NCBI RefSeq assembly: GCF_902713415.1 | Contig: NZ_CACTIE010000075.1 | Location: forward strand, 1-38,014 | Length of the DNA stretch: 38,014 nt | Source: Arsenophonus endosymbiont of Bemisia tabaci Q2 | Lineage (GTDB): Bacteria; Pseudomonadota; Gammaproteobacteria; Enterobacterales; Enterobacteriaceae | Direction: 5' to 3' | Shown here: piece by piece, positions 9,842 to 24,746 of the stretch | Layout: each line of letters begins with the position of its first letter | Position numbering within the stretch: the first letter of the stretch is position 1 | Notes under the pieces: generated by a model | What the model was told of the DNA's origin: nothing | The model's database searches: none | The model's input: the letters and a program-made list of their open reading frames with translations, nothing else | Program-made: the position numbers and the translations under genes

Positions 9842-10375
9842 ATGTCTGAAATTACTACGGTTGCTCGCCCCTATGCCAAAGCAGCTTTTGATTTTGCTGT
9901 AGAAAACCAACTTGTTGATAAATGGCAAAATATGCTCAGTTTTATTGCTGAAGCTACCCGTACTCAACAAATAGGTGAGCTGCTTTCTGGTTCAATAGCA
10001 CCAAAAACATTAGCGAAAACATTTATCACTATTTGTGGTGATGAAATCGATGAACATGTTCGAAATCTAATTCGCATTATGGCTGAAAATGGGCGTCTAA
10101 GTACGTTACCACAGGTTTTGAAGCAATTCATACAATTACGCGCTTTTCTGGAGTCAACCCTTGATATTGAGGTCATTTCTGCCACTGAGCTAAATGAAAA
10201 ACAGCAATTTAAAATTTCTGCAGCAATGGAAAAACGTCTGTCACGTAAAGTTAAGCTGAATTGCAAGATTGATAAGTCTGTTATCGCAGGAGTCATTATC
10301 CGCGCCGGAGACCTGGTTATTGATGGTAGCGTGCATGGTCGTATTGAGCGTTTAACTGACGTTTTGCAGTCTTAA
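9842..10375 (+). CDS. atpH: ATP synthase F1 subunit delta
   Basis: Delta joins the peripheral stalk (b2) to the top of the alpha3beta3 head. The product is 177 residues, as in E. coli. The N-terminal helical domain starts [17 protein letters not shown]. The C-terminal portion has [12 protein letters not shown], then [20 protein letters not shown] and the family ending [17 protein letters not shown] strong AGGAGG-like site (AAGGAGGAAA, 9827-9836) precedes the start. Confidence 0.98.
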   Translation: MSEITTVARPYAKAAFDFAVENQLVDKWQNMLSFIAEATRTQQIGELLSGSIAPKTLAKTFITICGDEIDEHVRNLIRIMAENGRLSTLPQVLKQFIQLRAFLESTLDIEVISATELNEKQQFKISAAMEKRLSRKVKLNCKIDKSVIAGVIIRAGDLVIDGSVHGRIERLTDVLQS

Positions 10376-10389
10376 GGGGATTGGAGCAT

Positions 10390-11931
10390 ATGCAACTGAA
10401 TTCCACGGAAATCAGTGAACTGATCAAGCAACGTATTGCTCAGTTTGATGTAGTGAGTGAAGCTTACAATGAAGGTACAATTGTTTCTGTTAATGATGGG
10501 ATCATTCGTATTCACGGTTTAGCTGAAGTTATGCAAGGTGAGATGATAGCACTACCTGGTAATCGTTATTCTATTGCCCTCAATTTAGAGCGTGACTCAG
10601 TTGGTGCCGTTGTCATGGGAGCATATGCCGACTTAGCCGAAGGTATGAAAGTAAAGTGTACAGGTCGTATTCTTGAAGTACCAGTAGGTAGAGAATTACT
10701 TGGGCGAGTTCTTAATACCTTGGGTGAGCCAATTGATGGTAAAGGGCCTGTTGAGCATGATGGTTTCTCTGCCGTTGAAGTTATCGCCCCTTGCGTTATT
10801 GATCGTCAATCAGTTGATCAACCTGTACAAACAGGATACAAATCCGTTGATGCTATGATCCCTATTGGGCGTGGTCAACGTGAGTTAATCATCGGTGATC
10901 GCCAAACCGGTAAAAGCGCATTAGCTGTTGATGCCATTATTAATCAGCGTGATTCGGAAATAAAATGTATTTATGTAGCAATTGGGCAAAAAGCCTCAAC
11001 TATTGCTCATGTGGTTCGCAAGCTTGAAGAGCATGGAGCACTCGAAAATACGATAGTTGTTGTTGCTACTGCATCTGAATCTGCTGCATTGCAATATCTT
11101 TCGCCTTATACTGGCTGTGCAATGGGTGAATATTTTAGAGATCGTGGCGAAGATGCGCTAATTATTTATGATGATCTCTCTAAACAAGCGATTGCTTATC
11201 GACAAATTTCGCTATTGTTACGGCGTCCTCCTGGACGTGAAGCCTATCCAGGTGATGTTTTTTATCTTCATTCTCGTTTACTTGAGCGTGCTGCCCGTGT
11301 TAATGCTGAATATGTTGAAAAATTTACTAATAGAAAAATCAAAGGTAAAACGGGTTCATTAACAGCATTACCGATTATTGAAACGCAAGCTGGTGATATC
11401 TCTGCATTTGTACCTACTAATGTAATTTCAATCACGGATGGACAAATTTTTTTGGAATCTAACTTATTTAATGCAGGTATTCGCCCGGCAGTTAACCCAG
11501 GAATATCAGTATCACGTGTAGGTGGTGCGGCTCAGACTAAGATTATGAAGAAATTATCTGCTGGCATTCGCACCGCGTTGGCGCAGTATCGCGAGTTAGC
11601 TGCATTTTCACAATTTGCTTCTGATTTAGATGATGTGACACGTAAGCAGCTTAATCATGGACAGAAAGTTACCGAATTGTTGAAACAGAAACAGTATGCA
11701 CCAATGTCAGTTGCGCAGCAGGCGTTATCTTTATTTGCTGCTGAACGTGGTTATCTGGAAGATGTTGAATTAGCAAAAATTGGTGATTTTGAGACGTCAT
11801 TGCTGGCTTATGCTACTCGTGAGCATTCTATCTTGCTGAAAGAAATTGATCAGACAGGTAAATATAACGATGAAATCGAAACTAAGTTAAATGCCTTGCT
11901 CGATTCTTTTAAAGCAACTCAATCCTGGTAA
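10390..11931 (+). CDS. atpA: ATP synthase F1 subunit alpha
   Basis: Alpha forms the non-catalytic nucleotide sites of F1. From ATG 10390 the product is 513 residues and begins [12 protein letters not shown], exactly as in E. coli; an upstream in-frame TTG at 10381 is rejected. The P-loop GDRQTGKS is at residues 169-176, with Ser in place of the usual Thr, a conservative change. Other signatures are [23 protein letters not shown], the arginine-finger segment [17 protein letters not shown], and the C-terminus [10 protein letters not shown]. It lies 14 bp after atpH. Confidence 0.98.
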   Translation: MQLNSTEISELIKQRIAQFDVVSEAYNEGTIVSVNDGIIRIHGLAEVMQGEMIALPGNRYSIALNLERDSVGAVVMGAYADLAEGMKVKCTGRILEVPVGRELLGRVLNTLGEPIDGKGPVEHDGFSAVEVIAPCVIDRQSVDQPVQTGYKSVDAMIPIGRGQRELIIGDRQTGKSALAVDAIINQRDSEIKCIYVAIGQKASTIAHVVRKLEEHGALENTIVVVATASESAALQYLSPYTGCAMGEYFRDRGEDALIIYDDLSKQAIAYRQISLLLRRPPGREAYPGDVFYLHSRLLERAARVNAEYVEKFTNRKIKGKTGSLTALPIIETQAGDISAFVPTNVISITDGQIFLESNLFNAGIRPAVNPGISVSRVGGAAQTKIMKKLSAGIRTALAQYRELAAFSQFASDLDDVTRKQLNHGQKVTELLKQKQYAPMSVAQQALSLFAAERGYLEDVELAKIGDFETSLLAYATREHSILLKEIDQTGKYNDEIETKLNALLDSFKATQSW

Positions 11932-11980
11932 TTCTATTCGGCCTTTATTGAGACTGTTTGGTTAATAAGGAGGAGCTGAA

Positions 11981-12844
11981 ATGGCCGGCGCAAAAGAGAT
12001 ACGTTCTAAGATCGGTAGTGTTCAAAATACACAAAAGATCACTAAAGCGATGGAGACAGTTGCTGCATCCAAAATGCGTAAAACACAAGAGCTTATGGCA
12101 GCTAGTCGTCCTTATGCAGAAACTATGCGTAGTGTAATCGGTCACTTAGCATTAGGTAATTTGGAATATAAACATCCATATATTAAAGAGCGTAATGTTA
12201 AACGTATTGGTTATTTGATTGTTTCAACTGACCGTGGTTTATGTGGTGGATTAAATATTAATTTATTTAAAAAATTACTAACAGAAATGAAAAGATGGAC
12301 TGATAAAAGTGTCCAGATTGATCTAGCATTAATTGGTTCTAAAGCAGTTTCATTCTTTAATTCGGTTGGTGGTAATACTGTTGCTCAGGTAACCGGGATG
12401 GGAGATGATCTTTCTCTATCTGATCTTATTGGACCCGTGAAAATTATGTTAGAAGCATATGATGAAGGGCGTCTAGATAAGTTGTATGTGGTAACTAACA
12501 AATTTGTTAATACCATGACTCAAGTACCAACGATTACTCAATTATTGCCTCTGCCTGCGGGTGATGATGAAACATTGAAAAAGAAATCTTGGGATTATTT
12601 GTATGAACTTGATCCCAAGATATTACTGGATACCCTGTTGCGTCGTTATATCGAATCACAGGTTTATCAGAGCGTCATTGAAAACTTAGCTAGTGAACAA
12701 GCTGCTCGAATGGTAGCAATGAAAGTAGCTACTGATAATGGTGGTAACCTGATCAAGGAGTTGCAGTTGGTTTACAATAAGGCTCGTCAAGCCAGCATTA
12801 CTGAGGAACTTACTGAAATAGTTTCGGGAGCTGCCGCAGTTTAA
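11981..12844 (+). CDS. atpG: ATP synthase F1 subunit gamma
   Basis: Gamma is the central rotor shaft. The product is 287 residues, the same as E. coli. The N-terminal coiled-coil helix is [20 protein letters not shown], then [13 protein letters not shown]. The globular Rossmann-like middle has [17 protein letters not shown]. The C-terminal coiled-coil helix includes [17 protein letters not shown] and [20 protein letters not shown] strong AAGGAGGAG ribosome-binding site (11969-11977) precedes ATG 11981. Confidence 0.98.
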   Translation: MAGAKEIRSKIGSVQNTQKITKAMETVAASKMRKTQELMAASRPYAETMRSVIGHLALGNLEYKHPYIKERNVKRIGYLIVSTDRGLCGGLNINLFKKLLTEMKRWTDKSVQIDLALIGSKAVSFFNSVGGNTVAQVTGMGDDLSLSDLIGPVKIMLEAYDEGRLDKLYVVTNKFVNTMTQVPTITQLLPLPAGDDETLKKKSWDYLYELDPKILLDTLLRRYIESQVYQSVIENLASEQAARMVAMKVATDNGGNLIKELQLVYNKARQASITEELTEIVSGAAAV

Positions 12845-12851
12845 TGGCTAG

Positions 12852-14261
<1,410 letters not shown>

Positions 14262-14282
14262 TGTCGCTGATGGGAGGTTGAT

Positions 14283-14699
14283 ATGGCTGCAATCACATAC
14301 CATCTGGTTGTGGTAAGTGCTGAAAAGCAAATGTTTGACGGCCTTGTCCAGAAAATCCAGGTGACAGGCAGCGAAGGGGAGCTGGGGATTTATCCTCAAC
14401 ATACACCCCTGTTAACTGCCATTAAGCCTGGCATGATACGTATTACCAAACAGTTTGGTGAAGAAGAACTAATCTATCTTTCTGGTGGTATTCTTGAAGT
14501 TCAACCAAATGGTGTTATCGTATTGGCTGATACAGCAATCCGTGGAAAGGATTTGGATGATGCTAAGGCATTAGAATCTAAGCATAAAGCGGAAGAGCAT
14601 ATTCGTAAAGCACATGGTGATGTCGATTATGCTCAAGCATCAGCAGAGTTAGCGAAGGCAATTGCTAAATTACGTGTCATCGAGCTGATGAAAAAATGA
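14283..14699 (+). CDS. atpC: ATP synthase F1 subunit epsilon
   Basis: Epsilon sits on the rotor and can inhibit ATP hydrolysis. The product is 138 residues (E. coli 139). The N-terminal beta-sandwich ([54 protein letters not shown]) is followed by the two-helix C-terminal domain ([16 protein letters not shown] to the end). It is the last gene of the operon; a hairpin terminator follows at 14761. Confidence 0.98.
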   Translation: MAAITYHLVVVSAEKQMFDGLVQKIQVTGSEGELGIYPQHTPLLTAIKPGMIRITKQFGEEELIYLSGGILEVQPNGVIVLADTAIRGKDLDDAKALESKHKAEEHIRKAHGDVDYAQASAELAKAIAKLRVIELMKK

Positions 14700-14760
14700 T
14701 ATAATCCTAAGAATTTATTTAAACTGTACAGCTATTTTTATAAAAATTAGGTAAGTAAAG

Positions 14761-14800
14761 GGAGTGAGACAATTTATTTATATTTCGCTCCTTTTCTTTT
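14761..14800 (+). terminator. Rho-independent terminator after atpC
   Basis: GGAGTGA (14761-14767) pairs with TCGCTCC (14785-14791), one G-U pair included. The T-rich tract TTTTCTTTT follows at 14792-14800. The loop is about 17 nt and AT-rich. It closes the atp operon and separates it from glmU. Confidence 0.75.
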
Positions 14801-14896
14801 ACATAGATAGTAAGCTTTTTTATTTGAACGAAATATGTAGTAATTTGTTCAATAAATAGTTTTACTTTTACCTAACTGATGGAGTTATTAGGTTTT

Positions 14897-16291
14897 ATGT
14901 TTATGAACGCAAAAAGTGTTGTAATCCTCGCGGCGGGTAAAGGTACCCGCATGTATTCTGATTTACCAAAAGTTTTACATCCACTGGCAGGAAAACCAAT
15001 GGTGCAGCATGTTATCGACACATCATTATCACTTGGGGCATCTAATATTCATTTAGTTTACGGTCATGGCGCTGATTTAATTAAATTAGCTTTAGCTAAT
15101 CAACCTATTAATTGGATCTTACAGGCAGAGCAATTAGGAACAGGACATGCAATGCAGCAAGCAGCACCTTATTTTGATGATGATGAAGATATCCTGATGC
15201 TTTATGGTGATTCTCCACTGATCACAAAAGAAACACTTGAACGATTAATAGACGCTAAGCCTGACGGAGGAATAGGGTTATTAACTGCAATCGTTAATGA
15301 GCTGACAGGTTACGGGCGCATTATTCGTCAAAATGGTGAAGTAATTGGCATTGTTGAGCAAAAAGATACAACGAAAAATCAAGCTAAAATTAACGAAATT
15401 AATACCGGTATACTAGTTGCTAATGGTGCTGATTTAAAGCGATGGCTAAAAAAAATTAATAATAACAATGCTCAAAATGAATATTATGTTACCGATATTA
15501 TTTCATTGGCACATGAAGAAGGCTGTAAAATAAATGCAGTTCATCCTACCAAATTGAGTGAAATGGAAGGGGTTAATAACTGTTTACAGCTTTCGGCGCT
15601 TGAACGGATTTATCAACAAGAACAGGCAGAAAAATTATTATTGGCAGGTGTTATGATTATTGACCCTGCTCGTTTTGATTTGCGTGGTATATTAAAGCAC
15701 GGGCGTAATGTAATTATTGATACTAATGTTATTATTGAAGGGGATGTTGTACTGGGTAATAATGTACATATTCATGCCGGATGTATATTAAAAAATTGTA
15801 CGATAGATGATAATTCAATTATCAGTGCTTATTCAGTTATAGAAGGTTCAGAATTATCTACCGCCTGTACAATTGGCCCTTTTGCTCGTTTACGTCCAGG
15901 GACTAGACTGGCAGATAAAGTTCATATTGGTAATTTTGTTGAGGTTAAAAACACCGTTTTAGGTGCTGGTTCTAAAGCAGGGCATTTAAGTTATCTAGGT
16001 AATGCCGAAATTGGTGGAGATGTTAATATTGGGGCAGGAACAATAACTTGTAATTATGATGGGGCTAATAAATTTAAAACAATCATTGGTGATAATGTTT
16101 TTGTTGGCTCAGATACGCAAATAATTGCACCGGTTACCATTGCTAAAGGGGCAACTATTGGTGCTGGAACGACGCTTACTAATGATGTTAAGAAAAATGA
16201 ACTTGTTATTAGCCGTGTTAAACAACGGCATATTGTCAATTGGCAGCGTCCAGTAAAGAAAAATAGTCGCAAAATAAATAGTGATGATTAA
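14897..16291 (+). CDS. glmU: Bifunctional GlcN-1-P acetyltransferase / GlcNAc-1-P uridyltransferase
   Basis: GlmU makes UDP-GlcNAc, the precursor of peptidoglycan and LPS. From ATG 14897 the product is 464 residues (E. coli 456). The N-terminal uridyltransferase has [20 protein letters not shown] (UTP loop), [26 protein letters not shown] and EINTGI. The C-terminal left-handed beta-helix acetyltransferase has hexapeptide repeats, [29 protein letters not shown] and [17 protein letters not shown]. The start at 14897 gives MFMNAKSVV, matching the E. coli N-terminus MLNNAMSVV; an upstream in-frame start at 14879 would add six residues. glmS follows after 123 bp. Confidence 0.97.
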   Translation: MFMNAKSVVILAAGKGTRMYSDLPKVLHPLAGKPMVQHVIDTSLSLGASNIHLVYGHGADLIKLALANQPINWILQAEQLGTGHAMQQAAPYFDDDEDILMLYGDSPLITKETLERLIDAKPDGGIGLLTAIVNELTGYGRIIRQNGEVIGIVEQKDTTKNQAKINEINTGILVANGADLKRWLKKINNNNAQNEYYVTDIISLAHEEGCKINAVHPTKLSEMEGVNNCLQLSALERIYQQEQAEKLLLAGVMIIDPARFDLRGILKHGRNVIIDTNVIIEGDVVLGNNVHIHAGCILKNCTIDDNSIISAYSVIEGSELSTACTIGPFARLRPGTRLADKVHIGNFVEVKNTVLGAGSKAGHLSYLGNAEIGGDVNIGAGTITCNYDGANKFKTIIGDNVFVGSDTQIIAPVTIAKGATIGAGTTLTNDVKKNELVISRVKQRHIVNWQRPVKKNSRKINSDD

Positions 16292-16414
16292 TCATCTATT
16301 TTATAAATAATAAACCCAAATATCTACAGGCTTTGGGAACAGTAAAACCGAATATATTAATCAGGTTACGACAGCATAAAAGCTGTATGTTTTTCTATTT
16401 TGGAATGAAAACCG

Positions 16415-18247
16415 ATGTGTGGAATTGTTGGTGCAGTAGCACAACGCGATATAGCTGAAATTCTTATTGAAGGGCTTCGTCGATTAGAGTACCGGGGTTA
16501 TGACTCTGCTGGTTTAGCTGTGGTTGATGATAAAACCAATCTGACACTATTACGTGAAACGGGTAAAGTTCAGATCCTGGCAGATGAAGTGGAAAAACAT
16601 GCTGTAATTGGTGGCACAGGCATTGCGCATACTCGTTGGGCGACGCATGGTCAGCCAAGCAAAAAAAATGCTCATCCGCATACATCTGAATATATTGCGG
16701 TTGTTCATAATGGGATTATTGAAAATTATCAACAACTACGTGAACAACTTAAAAAGCAAAAATATCTTTTTACTTCAGAAACTGACACCGAAGTTATAGC
16801 CCATTTAACACATTGGGAATTACAAAAAGGTGGTACCTTGCTAGAAGTGGTACAGCGTGTTATCCTCCAATTAAAAGGCGCTTACGGTACCGTTATTATG
16901 GATAGCCGTACTCCTGGATTGCTAGTGGCTGCGCGTTCGGGTAGCCCATTAATTATAGGTTTAAGTATTGGTGAAAATTTTCTAGCGTCCGATCAATTAG
17001 CACTTTTGCCGGTTACACGTCGCTTTATTTATTTAGAAGAAGGTGATATTGCTGAAGTGACTCGTCGGACAGTGCGTATTTTTGATAAAAAAGGCTCAGA
17101 AGTTGAACGAGAACAAATAGAATCCAATATTCAGTATCATGCTGGTGAAAAAGGAATTTATCGCCACTATATGCAAAAAGAGATCTATGAGCAGCCTTTA
17201 GCAATAAAAAATACTCTCGAAGGGCGCTTTGATCAGCATGATAGTGTTATTTTTAGCGAATTAGATAAAAAAGCCCAAAATTTATTATCTCAGGTTGAAC
17301 ATATTCAAATTGTTGCCTGTGGGACTTCATATAATGCTGGAATGGTTGCCCGTTACTGGCTTGAATCTTTAGCAGGTATACCCTGTGATGTAGAAATTGC
17401 TTCTGAATTCCGTTATCGCAAACCAGCAAGACGTAAAAATAGCTTATTGATCACTCTTTCTCAATCGGGTGAAACAGCGGATACCTTAGCAGCATTAAGA
17501 TTATCGAAACAGCTTGGTTATCTGGCATCGTTGACAATATGTAATGTTTTAGGCTCATCTTTAGTCCGTGAATCAGATTTTGCATTAATGACAAAAGCTG
17601 GTGCAGAAATTGGCGTAGCATCCACCAAAGCGTTTACTACTCAATTGACGGTTTTATTATTATTAGTTGCTTATCTGATTCGCTTGGAGGATAAAAACAT
17701 TACTCTTGAGAAAGACATTGTGCAGGCATTACATGCCTTACCTAATCGTATTGACAGTATGTTATCGCAAGAAAAAATGATTGAAGATTTAGCAGAGGAT
17801 TTTTCTGATAAAAATCATGCTCTTTTTCTTGGCCGAGGTGATCAATTTCCGATAGCGGTTGAAGGTGCATTAAAGCTAAAAGAGATTTCTTATATTCATG
17901 CCGAAGCTTATGCAGCGAGTGAGTTGAAGCATGGCCCATTAGCGCTGATTGATGCCGATATGCCAGTAATTATTATTGCGCCAAATAATGAATTACTCGA
18001 AAAGCTAAAATCGAATATTGAAGAAGTCCGTGCTCGTGGCGGCTTACTTTATGTTTTTGCTGATAAAGACGCGGGTTTTATTGACAGTAAAAATATGAAA
18101 ATTATTCCATTACCACATGTTGAAAAGCTAATTGCCCCAATTTTTTATACCATTCCACTGCAATTATTATCTTATCATGTTGCGCTAATTAAAGGCACGG
18201 ATGTTGATCAACCAAGAAATTTAGCTAAATCTGTGACCGTCGAGTGA
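16415..18247 (+). CDS. glmS: Glutamine--fructose-6-phosphate aminotransferase (isomerizing)
   Basis: GlmS converts fructose-6-P and glutamine to glucosamine-6-P, the first step toward UDP-GlcNAc. The product is 610 residues (E. coli 609). The N-terminal nucleophile Cys2 is in MCGIVGAVA. The glutaminase domain (1-240) contains [12 protein letters not shown] and [11 protein letters not shown]. Two SIS isomerase domains follow ([32 protein letters not shown]; then [37 protein letters not shown]). The C-terminus [13 protein letters not shown] is the family ending. It pairs with glmU as in E. coli. No GlmZ-type regulatory site could be assigned by eye. Confidence 0.98.
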   Translation: MCGIVGAVAQRDIAEILIEGLRRLEYRGYDSAGLAVVDDKTNLTLLRETGKVQILADEVEKHAVIGGTGIAHTRWATHGQPSKKNAHPHTSEYIAVVHNGIIENYQQLREQLKKQKYLFTSETDTEVIAHLTHWELQKGGTLLEVVQRVILQLKGAYGTVIMDSRTPGLLVAARSGSPLIIGLSIGENFLASDQLALLPVTRRFIYLEEGDIAEVTRRTVRIFDKKGSEVEREQIESNIQYHAGEKGIYRHYMQKEIYEQPLAIKNTLEGRFDQHDSVIFSELDKKAQNLLSQVEHIQIVACGTSYNAGMVARYWLESLAGIPCDVEIASEFRYRKPARRKNSLLITLSQSGETADTLAALRLSKQLGYLASLTICNVLGSSLVRESDFALMTKAGAEIGVASTKAFTTQLTVLLLLVAYLIRLEDKNITLEKDIVQALHALPNRIDSMLSQEKMIEDLAEDFSDKNHALFLGRGDQFPIAVEGALKLKEISYIHAEAYAASELKHGPLALIDADMPVIIIAPNNELLEKLKSNIEEVRARGGLLYVFADKDAGFIDSKNMKIIPLPHVEKLIAPIFYTIPLQLLSYHVALIKGTDVDQPRNLAKSVTVE

Positions 18248-18565
18248 GTTTGGTATAAAGAGTGATATTTAGGCTATTGTCAATAAATTATTGTATATGA
18301 TAGTTTAAGATAGCTTTTTTATTTTTACCTTTTACTACATATTTCTATGCTAAAAAATACACTCCATTCTAGCGTATTTTTTAAATAATATTAAAGAATA
18401 GCAAGCTAAAAATTTATTATTCAGTTAAGTTATTTTGGTAATTGATTACCTGAAAAATAAATATATTAATATTTAATAAATTGATTAATATAATACCATC
18501 AATTAAACAATACTCAGAGCTTATCAAGCCCTAACTGTAAACAAAATAAGGAATCAAGGATTCTA
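18248..18565. other. 318-bp AT-rich gap between glmS and digH
   Basis: No coding signal is seen. It contains a terminator-like hairpin at 18352-18382. The rest is AT-rich and presumably holds the digH promoter, which I could not place. Confidence 0.6.
18352..18382 (+). terminator. Possible glmS terminator
   Basis: AAAAAATAC (18352-18360) pairs perfectly with GTATTTTTT (18374-18382) across a 13-nt loop, and the 3' arm ends in a T run. The stem is AT-rich, so strength is uncertain, but the symmetry would let it work in both directions. Confidence 0.5.
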
Positions 18566-19852
18566 TTGCAATTAAAGGGGATAAAGTGGTTTATTACTTC
18601 GTTATTTTGCTTTTTTTTAGTTGTTGGTTGTAATAATAAAAAAATAGCTAATGAGCAAAAGGCCACGATTAAACAAGATATACCAGTACGTGGTGTATGG
18701 TTAACGAGCGTATCTCGGCTTGATTGGCCTTCTCTGTCTTCAGTTAACCTTGATTCAGAAAAGCTCAGAATTGAAGTACAGAAAAAAGAGTTAACGGATA
18801 AACTGGATAATTTGCTGAAGCTAGGTATTAACACCATTTTTTTTCAGGTAAAACCAGATGGTACTGCCCTTTATCATTCTTATATTCTCCCTTGGTCTGA
18901 TGTGCTTACTGGTGTAGTCGGTAAAGACCCAGGTTATGATCCGTTGGCGTTTATTATTGCTGAGGCGCATAAAAGAAATTTAAAAATACATGCTTGGCTA
19001 AATCCCTACCGGGTATCAATGGATACGCAACCAGACACCATTGCTTCACTGCAAAAAACACTTAATTCGCCGCCTGCGAGCGTTTATGTTTTACATAAAG
19101 ATTGGATACGAACTGCCTACGATCGCTTTGTACTTGATCCAGGCTTACCAGAAGTTCGTAATTGGATCACCAGTATTGTTGCTGAATTAGTTAAAAACTA
19201 TGATATTGATGGCATACAGTTTGATGATTATTTCTATTATGAAATTCCTTCCTCCAAACTCAATGATCAGGCAACGTTTCAACGATACGGTCAGGGATTT
19301 TTAGATAAAGCCAGTTGGAGAAGAAATAATACCTTGTTGTTGATTCGAGAGGTTTTTTCAACAATCCGTTCGTTAAAACCCACTATTGAATTTGGCGTCA
19401 GTCCAGGCGGTGTATGGCGAAATATTTCAGATGATCCACGAGGCTCGGATACTAAAGCTGGTGGGCCTACTTATTACAGAGCCTATGCTGATACCCGATT
19501 ATGGGTAAAAGAAGGTTTACTAGATTATATAGGCCCGCAAATTTACTGGCCTTTTGCCCGCAAAATTGTCAAATATGATGTGATCGCAAAATGGTGGGCT
19601 GATGTGGTGAGATCGACTAACACTAAATTGTATATTGGGGTGGCATTATATAAAATTGGAGTGCCATCTCAAACAGAGCCTGATTGGTCTCTTGACGGCG
19701 GTGTCCCGGAGCTAAAAAGACAACTCGATCTTAATGATGAATTACCTGAAATAAAAGGTGAGATCCTATTTAGAGAGGGGCTTCTTCAGTCTGCGCAAAC
19801 GGCAGAGGCAGTAAAATATCTTAAATCCCGTTGGAATAGATCATTGGAGTAA
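18566..19852 (+). CDS. digH: Divisome-localised glycoside hydrolase, lipoprotein (DigH/YddW, GHL10 family)
   Basis: DigH (YddW) is an outer-membrane lipoprotein that cleaves denuded peptidoglycan glycans at the septum in E. coli. The product is 428 residues. The N-terminal signal peptide is hydrophobic (WFITSLFCFFLVV) and ends in the lipobox VVGC, with the lipidated Cys at residue 22. The GHL10/DUF187 domain follows: RGVWLTSVSRLDWPS, INTIFFQVKPDGTALYHS, HAWLNPYRVSMDT, DWIRTAYDRFVLDPGLPEVR, the catalytic-region motif DIDGIQFDDYFYY, FGVSPGGVWRN, YADTRLWVKEGLLDYIGPQI and AKWWADVV. No ATG is available, so TTG 18566 is chosen; AAGGA motifs sit just upstream. A strong terminator follows. Confidence 0.9.
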   Translation: MQLKGIKWFITSLFCFFLVVGCNNKKIANEQKATIKQDIPVRGVWLTSVSRLDWPSLSSVNLDSEKLRIEVQKKELTDKLDNLLKLGINTIFFQVKPDGTALYHSYILPWSDVLTGVVGKDPGYDPLAFIIAEAHKRNLKIHAWLNPYRVSMDTQPDTIASLQKTLNSPPASVYVLHKDWIRTAYDRFVLDPGLPEVRNWITSIVAELVKNYDIDGIQFDDYFYYEIPSSKLNDQATFQRYGQGFLDKASWRRNNTLLLIREVFSTIRSLKPTIEFGVSPGGVWRNISDDPRGSDTKAGGPTYYRAYADTRLWVKEGLLDYIGPQIYWPFARKIVKYDVIAKWWADVVRSTNTKLYIGVALYKIGVPSQTEPDWSLDGGVPELKRQLDLNDELPEIKGEILFREGLLQSAQTAEAVKYLKSRWNRSLE

Positions 19853-19871
19853 AGTTATTGACCGTTATTTT

Positions 19872-19905
19872 AAATAAAACACCCTTAATACTGGGTGTTT
19901 TATTT
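19872..19905. terminator. Rho-independent terminator after digH
   Basis: A perfect 13-bp stem, AAATAAAACACCC (19872-19884) with GGGTGTTTTATTT (19893-19905), encloses an 8-nt loop. A and T runs on both sides make it bidirectional in form. It isolates digH from asd. Confidence 0.88.
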
Positions 19906-20040
19906 ATCTATTATAAATAGATTTTTATTTATTAAATAATCAGCTTTAAAAAATGGCATAAATGATTTCAATTTGCGATTATTGTTTATAAATGGTGACG
20001 ACTTTACTTAGCAAGAACATTCAGATTGGATATAACAAAA

Positions 20041-21156
20041 ATGAAAAATGTCGGATTTATTGGTTGGCGAGGTATGGTTGGTTCTGTACTGCTGCAACGA
20101 ATGGTGGAAGAAGGTGATTTTAATAATATCAATCCTGTTTTTTTTACTACTTCTCAACATGGTGAATTGGCACCAAAATATGGTCAACATCACTCAAAAC
20201 TGTTAAACGCTTTTGATCTTGATGGATTAAAGGAATTAGAGGTAATAATTAGCTGTCAGGGTGGAGACTATACCGATCAAATTTACCCTAAACTGCGTGC
20301 GACTGGTTGGTCAGGTTACTGGATAGATGCCGCCTCTTCCTTACGAATGAAAGAGGATAGCATTATTATTCTTGATCCTGTTAATCGTCAATATATTGAT
20401 CAGGGTTTAAATAAAGGAATAAAAACCTTTGTTGGTGGCAATTGCACGGTCAGTTTGATGCTAATGGCTTTAGCTGGCTTATTTGCTGAGAACTTGATTG
20501 AGTGGGTTTCGGTCGCAACCTATCAGGCGGCTTCTGGCGCAGGTGCGCGTAATATGCGTGAATTATTAGTTCAAATGGGTGAGTTACATGCACAGGTTGC
20601 TAATGAACTGCAAAATCCCGCGGCGACGATTTTATCGATTGAGAAAAAAGTCACTGACTTCACCCGTAGTGGAAAGATGAGCACAGAAGCCTTTGGCGCG
20701 CCATTGGCCGGTAGTTTGATCCCCTGGATAGATAAAAAATTGCCCAATGGTCAAAGTCGTGAGGAATGGAAAGGGCAGGCTGAAACTAATAAAATTTTAA
20801 ATACCGCTAGTCATGTTATTCCTATCGATGATTTATGTGTTCGTATCGGAGCATTACGCTGCCATAGCCAGGCATTTACCCTAAAATTGCAAAAAAATGT
20901 TGCGATTGAGGATGTTGAGAAAATTTTATCCGCACATAATGATTGGGTTCGCGTTATTCCTAATGAGCGTGAATTAACTATGCGAGAGTTAACGCCTGCT
21001 GCAGTAACAGGCACCTTAAATGTTCCGCTTGGACGCTTGCGTAAATTAAATATGGGGCCGGAATATTTATCCGCTTTTACGATTGGTGATCAGCTATTAT
21101 GGGGAGCGGCAGAGCCTTTACGCCGTATGTTAAAAATATTAGATAGTTATCTATAA
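20041..21156 (+). CDS. asd: Aspartate-semialdehyde dehydrogenase
   Basis: Asd reduces aspartyl phosphate to aspartate semialdehyde, the branch point to diaminopimelate, lysine, threonine and methionine. From ATG 20041 the product is 371 residues (E. coli 367) and begins [20 protein letters not shown], which includes the NADP-binding loop; an upstream in-frame TTG at 20026 is rejected. Visible features are [23 protein letters not shown], the catalytic Cys in [12 protein letters not shown] (about residue 135), [31 protein letters not shown], the catalytic His in [11 protein letters not shown], and [18 protein letters not shown]. In E. coli asd lies far from gyrB, so this position is a rearrangement. 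It converges on gyrB across 47 bp. Confidence 0.97.
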   Translation: MKNVGFIGWRGMVGSVLLQRMVEEGDFNNINPVFFTTSQHGELAPKYGQHHSKLLNAFDLDGLKELEVIISCQGGDYTDQIYPKLRATGWSGYWIDAASSLRMKEDSIIILDPVNRQYIDQGLNKGIKTFVGGNCTVSLMLMALAGLFAENLIEWVSVATYQAASGAGARNMRELLVQMGELHAQVANELQNPAATILSIEKKVTDFTRSGKMSTEAFGAPLAGSLIPWIDKKLPNGQSREEWKGQAETNKILNTASHVIPIDDLCVRIGALRCHSQAFTLKLQKNVAIEDVEKILSAHNDWVRVIPNERELTMRELTPAAVTGTLNVPLGRLRKLNMGPEYLSAFTIGDQLLWGAAEPLRRMLKILDSYL

Positions 21157-21203
21157 TAAAAAACCTCAATTTAACTATAGGGATTTTATTTTGCCATTTG
21201 AAA

Positions 21204-23630
<2,427 letters not shown>

Positions 23631-23643
23631 CTAAATTTTGATC

Positions 23644-24731
23644 CTATGGTTGAACTTCTATTTTGCCATGTTTTACGCAAAACATCCTGCTATTTCTATC
23701 TAACATATCTTTAACTTGCGCGATGGTAATCGCGCTAACAAAGACCTGAGCTTGCGTCGCTTTAAGCCGTTCGGCTAATAATTGACGGCGATCCTTATCT
23801 AACTCAGAAGCAAAATCGTCTAACAGATATAAGCATCGTTGCGCACTCTGTCAGGTGAAATATTCACCTTGTGCTAATTTTAATGCGTATATTAATAATT
23901 TTAACTGCCTGCGCGATAGGATATCTTCAACGGAAATTTCTTCTACGCGGATCCGTAAGTCAGCTTTGTGTGGCCCTAATGCGGTATAGGTAAGCATTCG
24001 GTCACGTTCAAATTGCGTTACTAGTATATTTGAATAATCGGTTTCTTTATCCCAGCCTCGCTGAAATGAGATGCTAAGTGAAAATTCAGGTAAGAACTGT
24101 TTACAGGTGTTTTCAATATCTTTCGTAATTCCTGCAATATAGCTGGCTCGCCACTCACTTATTTTATGGGCCAGAGGGATCACAGTTCATAATCCCAGTG
24201 ACGCAGCTCATTATAACTTGTTACTTCGCGTAATGCTGCATTACGTTGCTTTAATAGCCGTTTTAAATCAGAGTAGGCAGCAAAAAATTGAGGTTCATTG
24301 TGAAAACATCTCCAATCAAGAAAAGCTCGACGATATTTAGGGCCACCATTTAATAAAGTAAAACCTTTAGGAGTTATTAGTTGCATTGGTAATAATTTAG
24401 CTAATTCAGCAATTTTATCCTCATCATTGCCATCAATGCGAACTTTACTTTCACCGTTACGATCTTTACTTAATCCCAAAGTCAGTTCACGTGATTCTGG
24501 CTCTATAGGAACAAGACGACCATGTAAAACAAAATTATGTTGTTGATGACGAATGACACGTGCTGCTTAAATGCTACAAAAAGCCCTACCATGTCCTAAT
24601 GTATAGATCGCTTCAAGAATACTTGTTTTTAGGCTGCTATTTGGCCCAATTAAAAAATTAAAACTGATTGCTAATGGTAGATCCGCACTTTCTATATTAC
24701 GAAAGTCGCGGATAAGTAAACGCGAAAGCAT
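23644..24731 (-). pseudogene. recF: recF, multiply disrupted
   Basis: RecF loads RecA at single-strand gaps and normally lies between dnaN and gyrB. All segments are present: [93 protein letters not shown]. There are several lesions. The Walker A loop, normally GANGSGKT, reads [12 protein letters not shown] lies at 24565-24567. A duplicated TG dinucleotide shifts the frame, giving TGA at 24180-24182. The ABC signature LSRGQ reads LSRRQ. A TGA lies at 23851-23853. With both ATPase motifs also damaged, function is lost. Its remnant still holds the 12-bp spacing to dnaN and 25-bp spacing to gyrB. Confidence 0.95.
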
Positions 24732-24746
24732 CATAGAATTTAGATA

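Noticed and set aside
9486..10296. Antisense open frames inside atpF and atpH
   Set aside because: Shadows of strongly conserved plus-strand genes, with low-complexity Phe/Ser/Cys-rich translations and no family resemblance.
10381..10389. TTG start extending atpA by three residues
   Set aside because: ATG 10390 gives the exact family N-terminus MQLNSTEIS; the TTG is probably part of the ribosome-binding region (GGGGATTGGAG).
20026..20040. TTG start extending asd by five residues
   Set aside because: ATG 20041 begins [11 protein letters not shown] as in the family; the extension adds no conserved residue.
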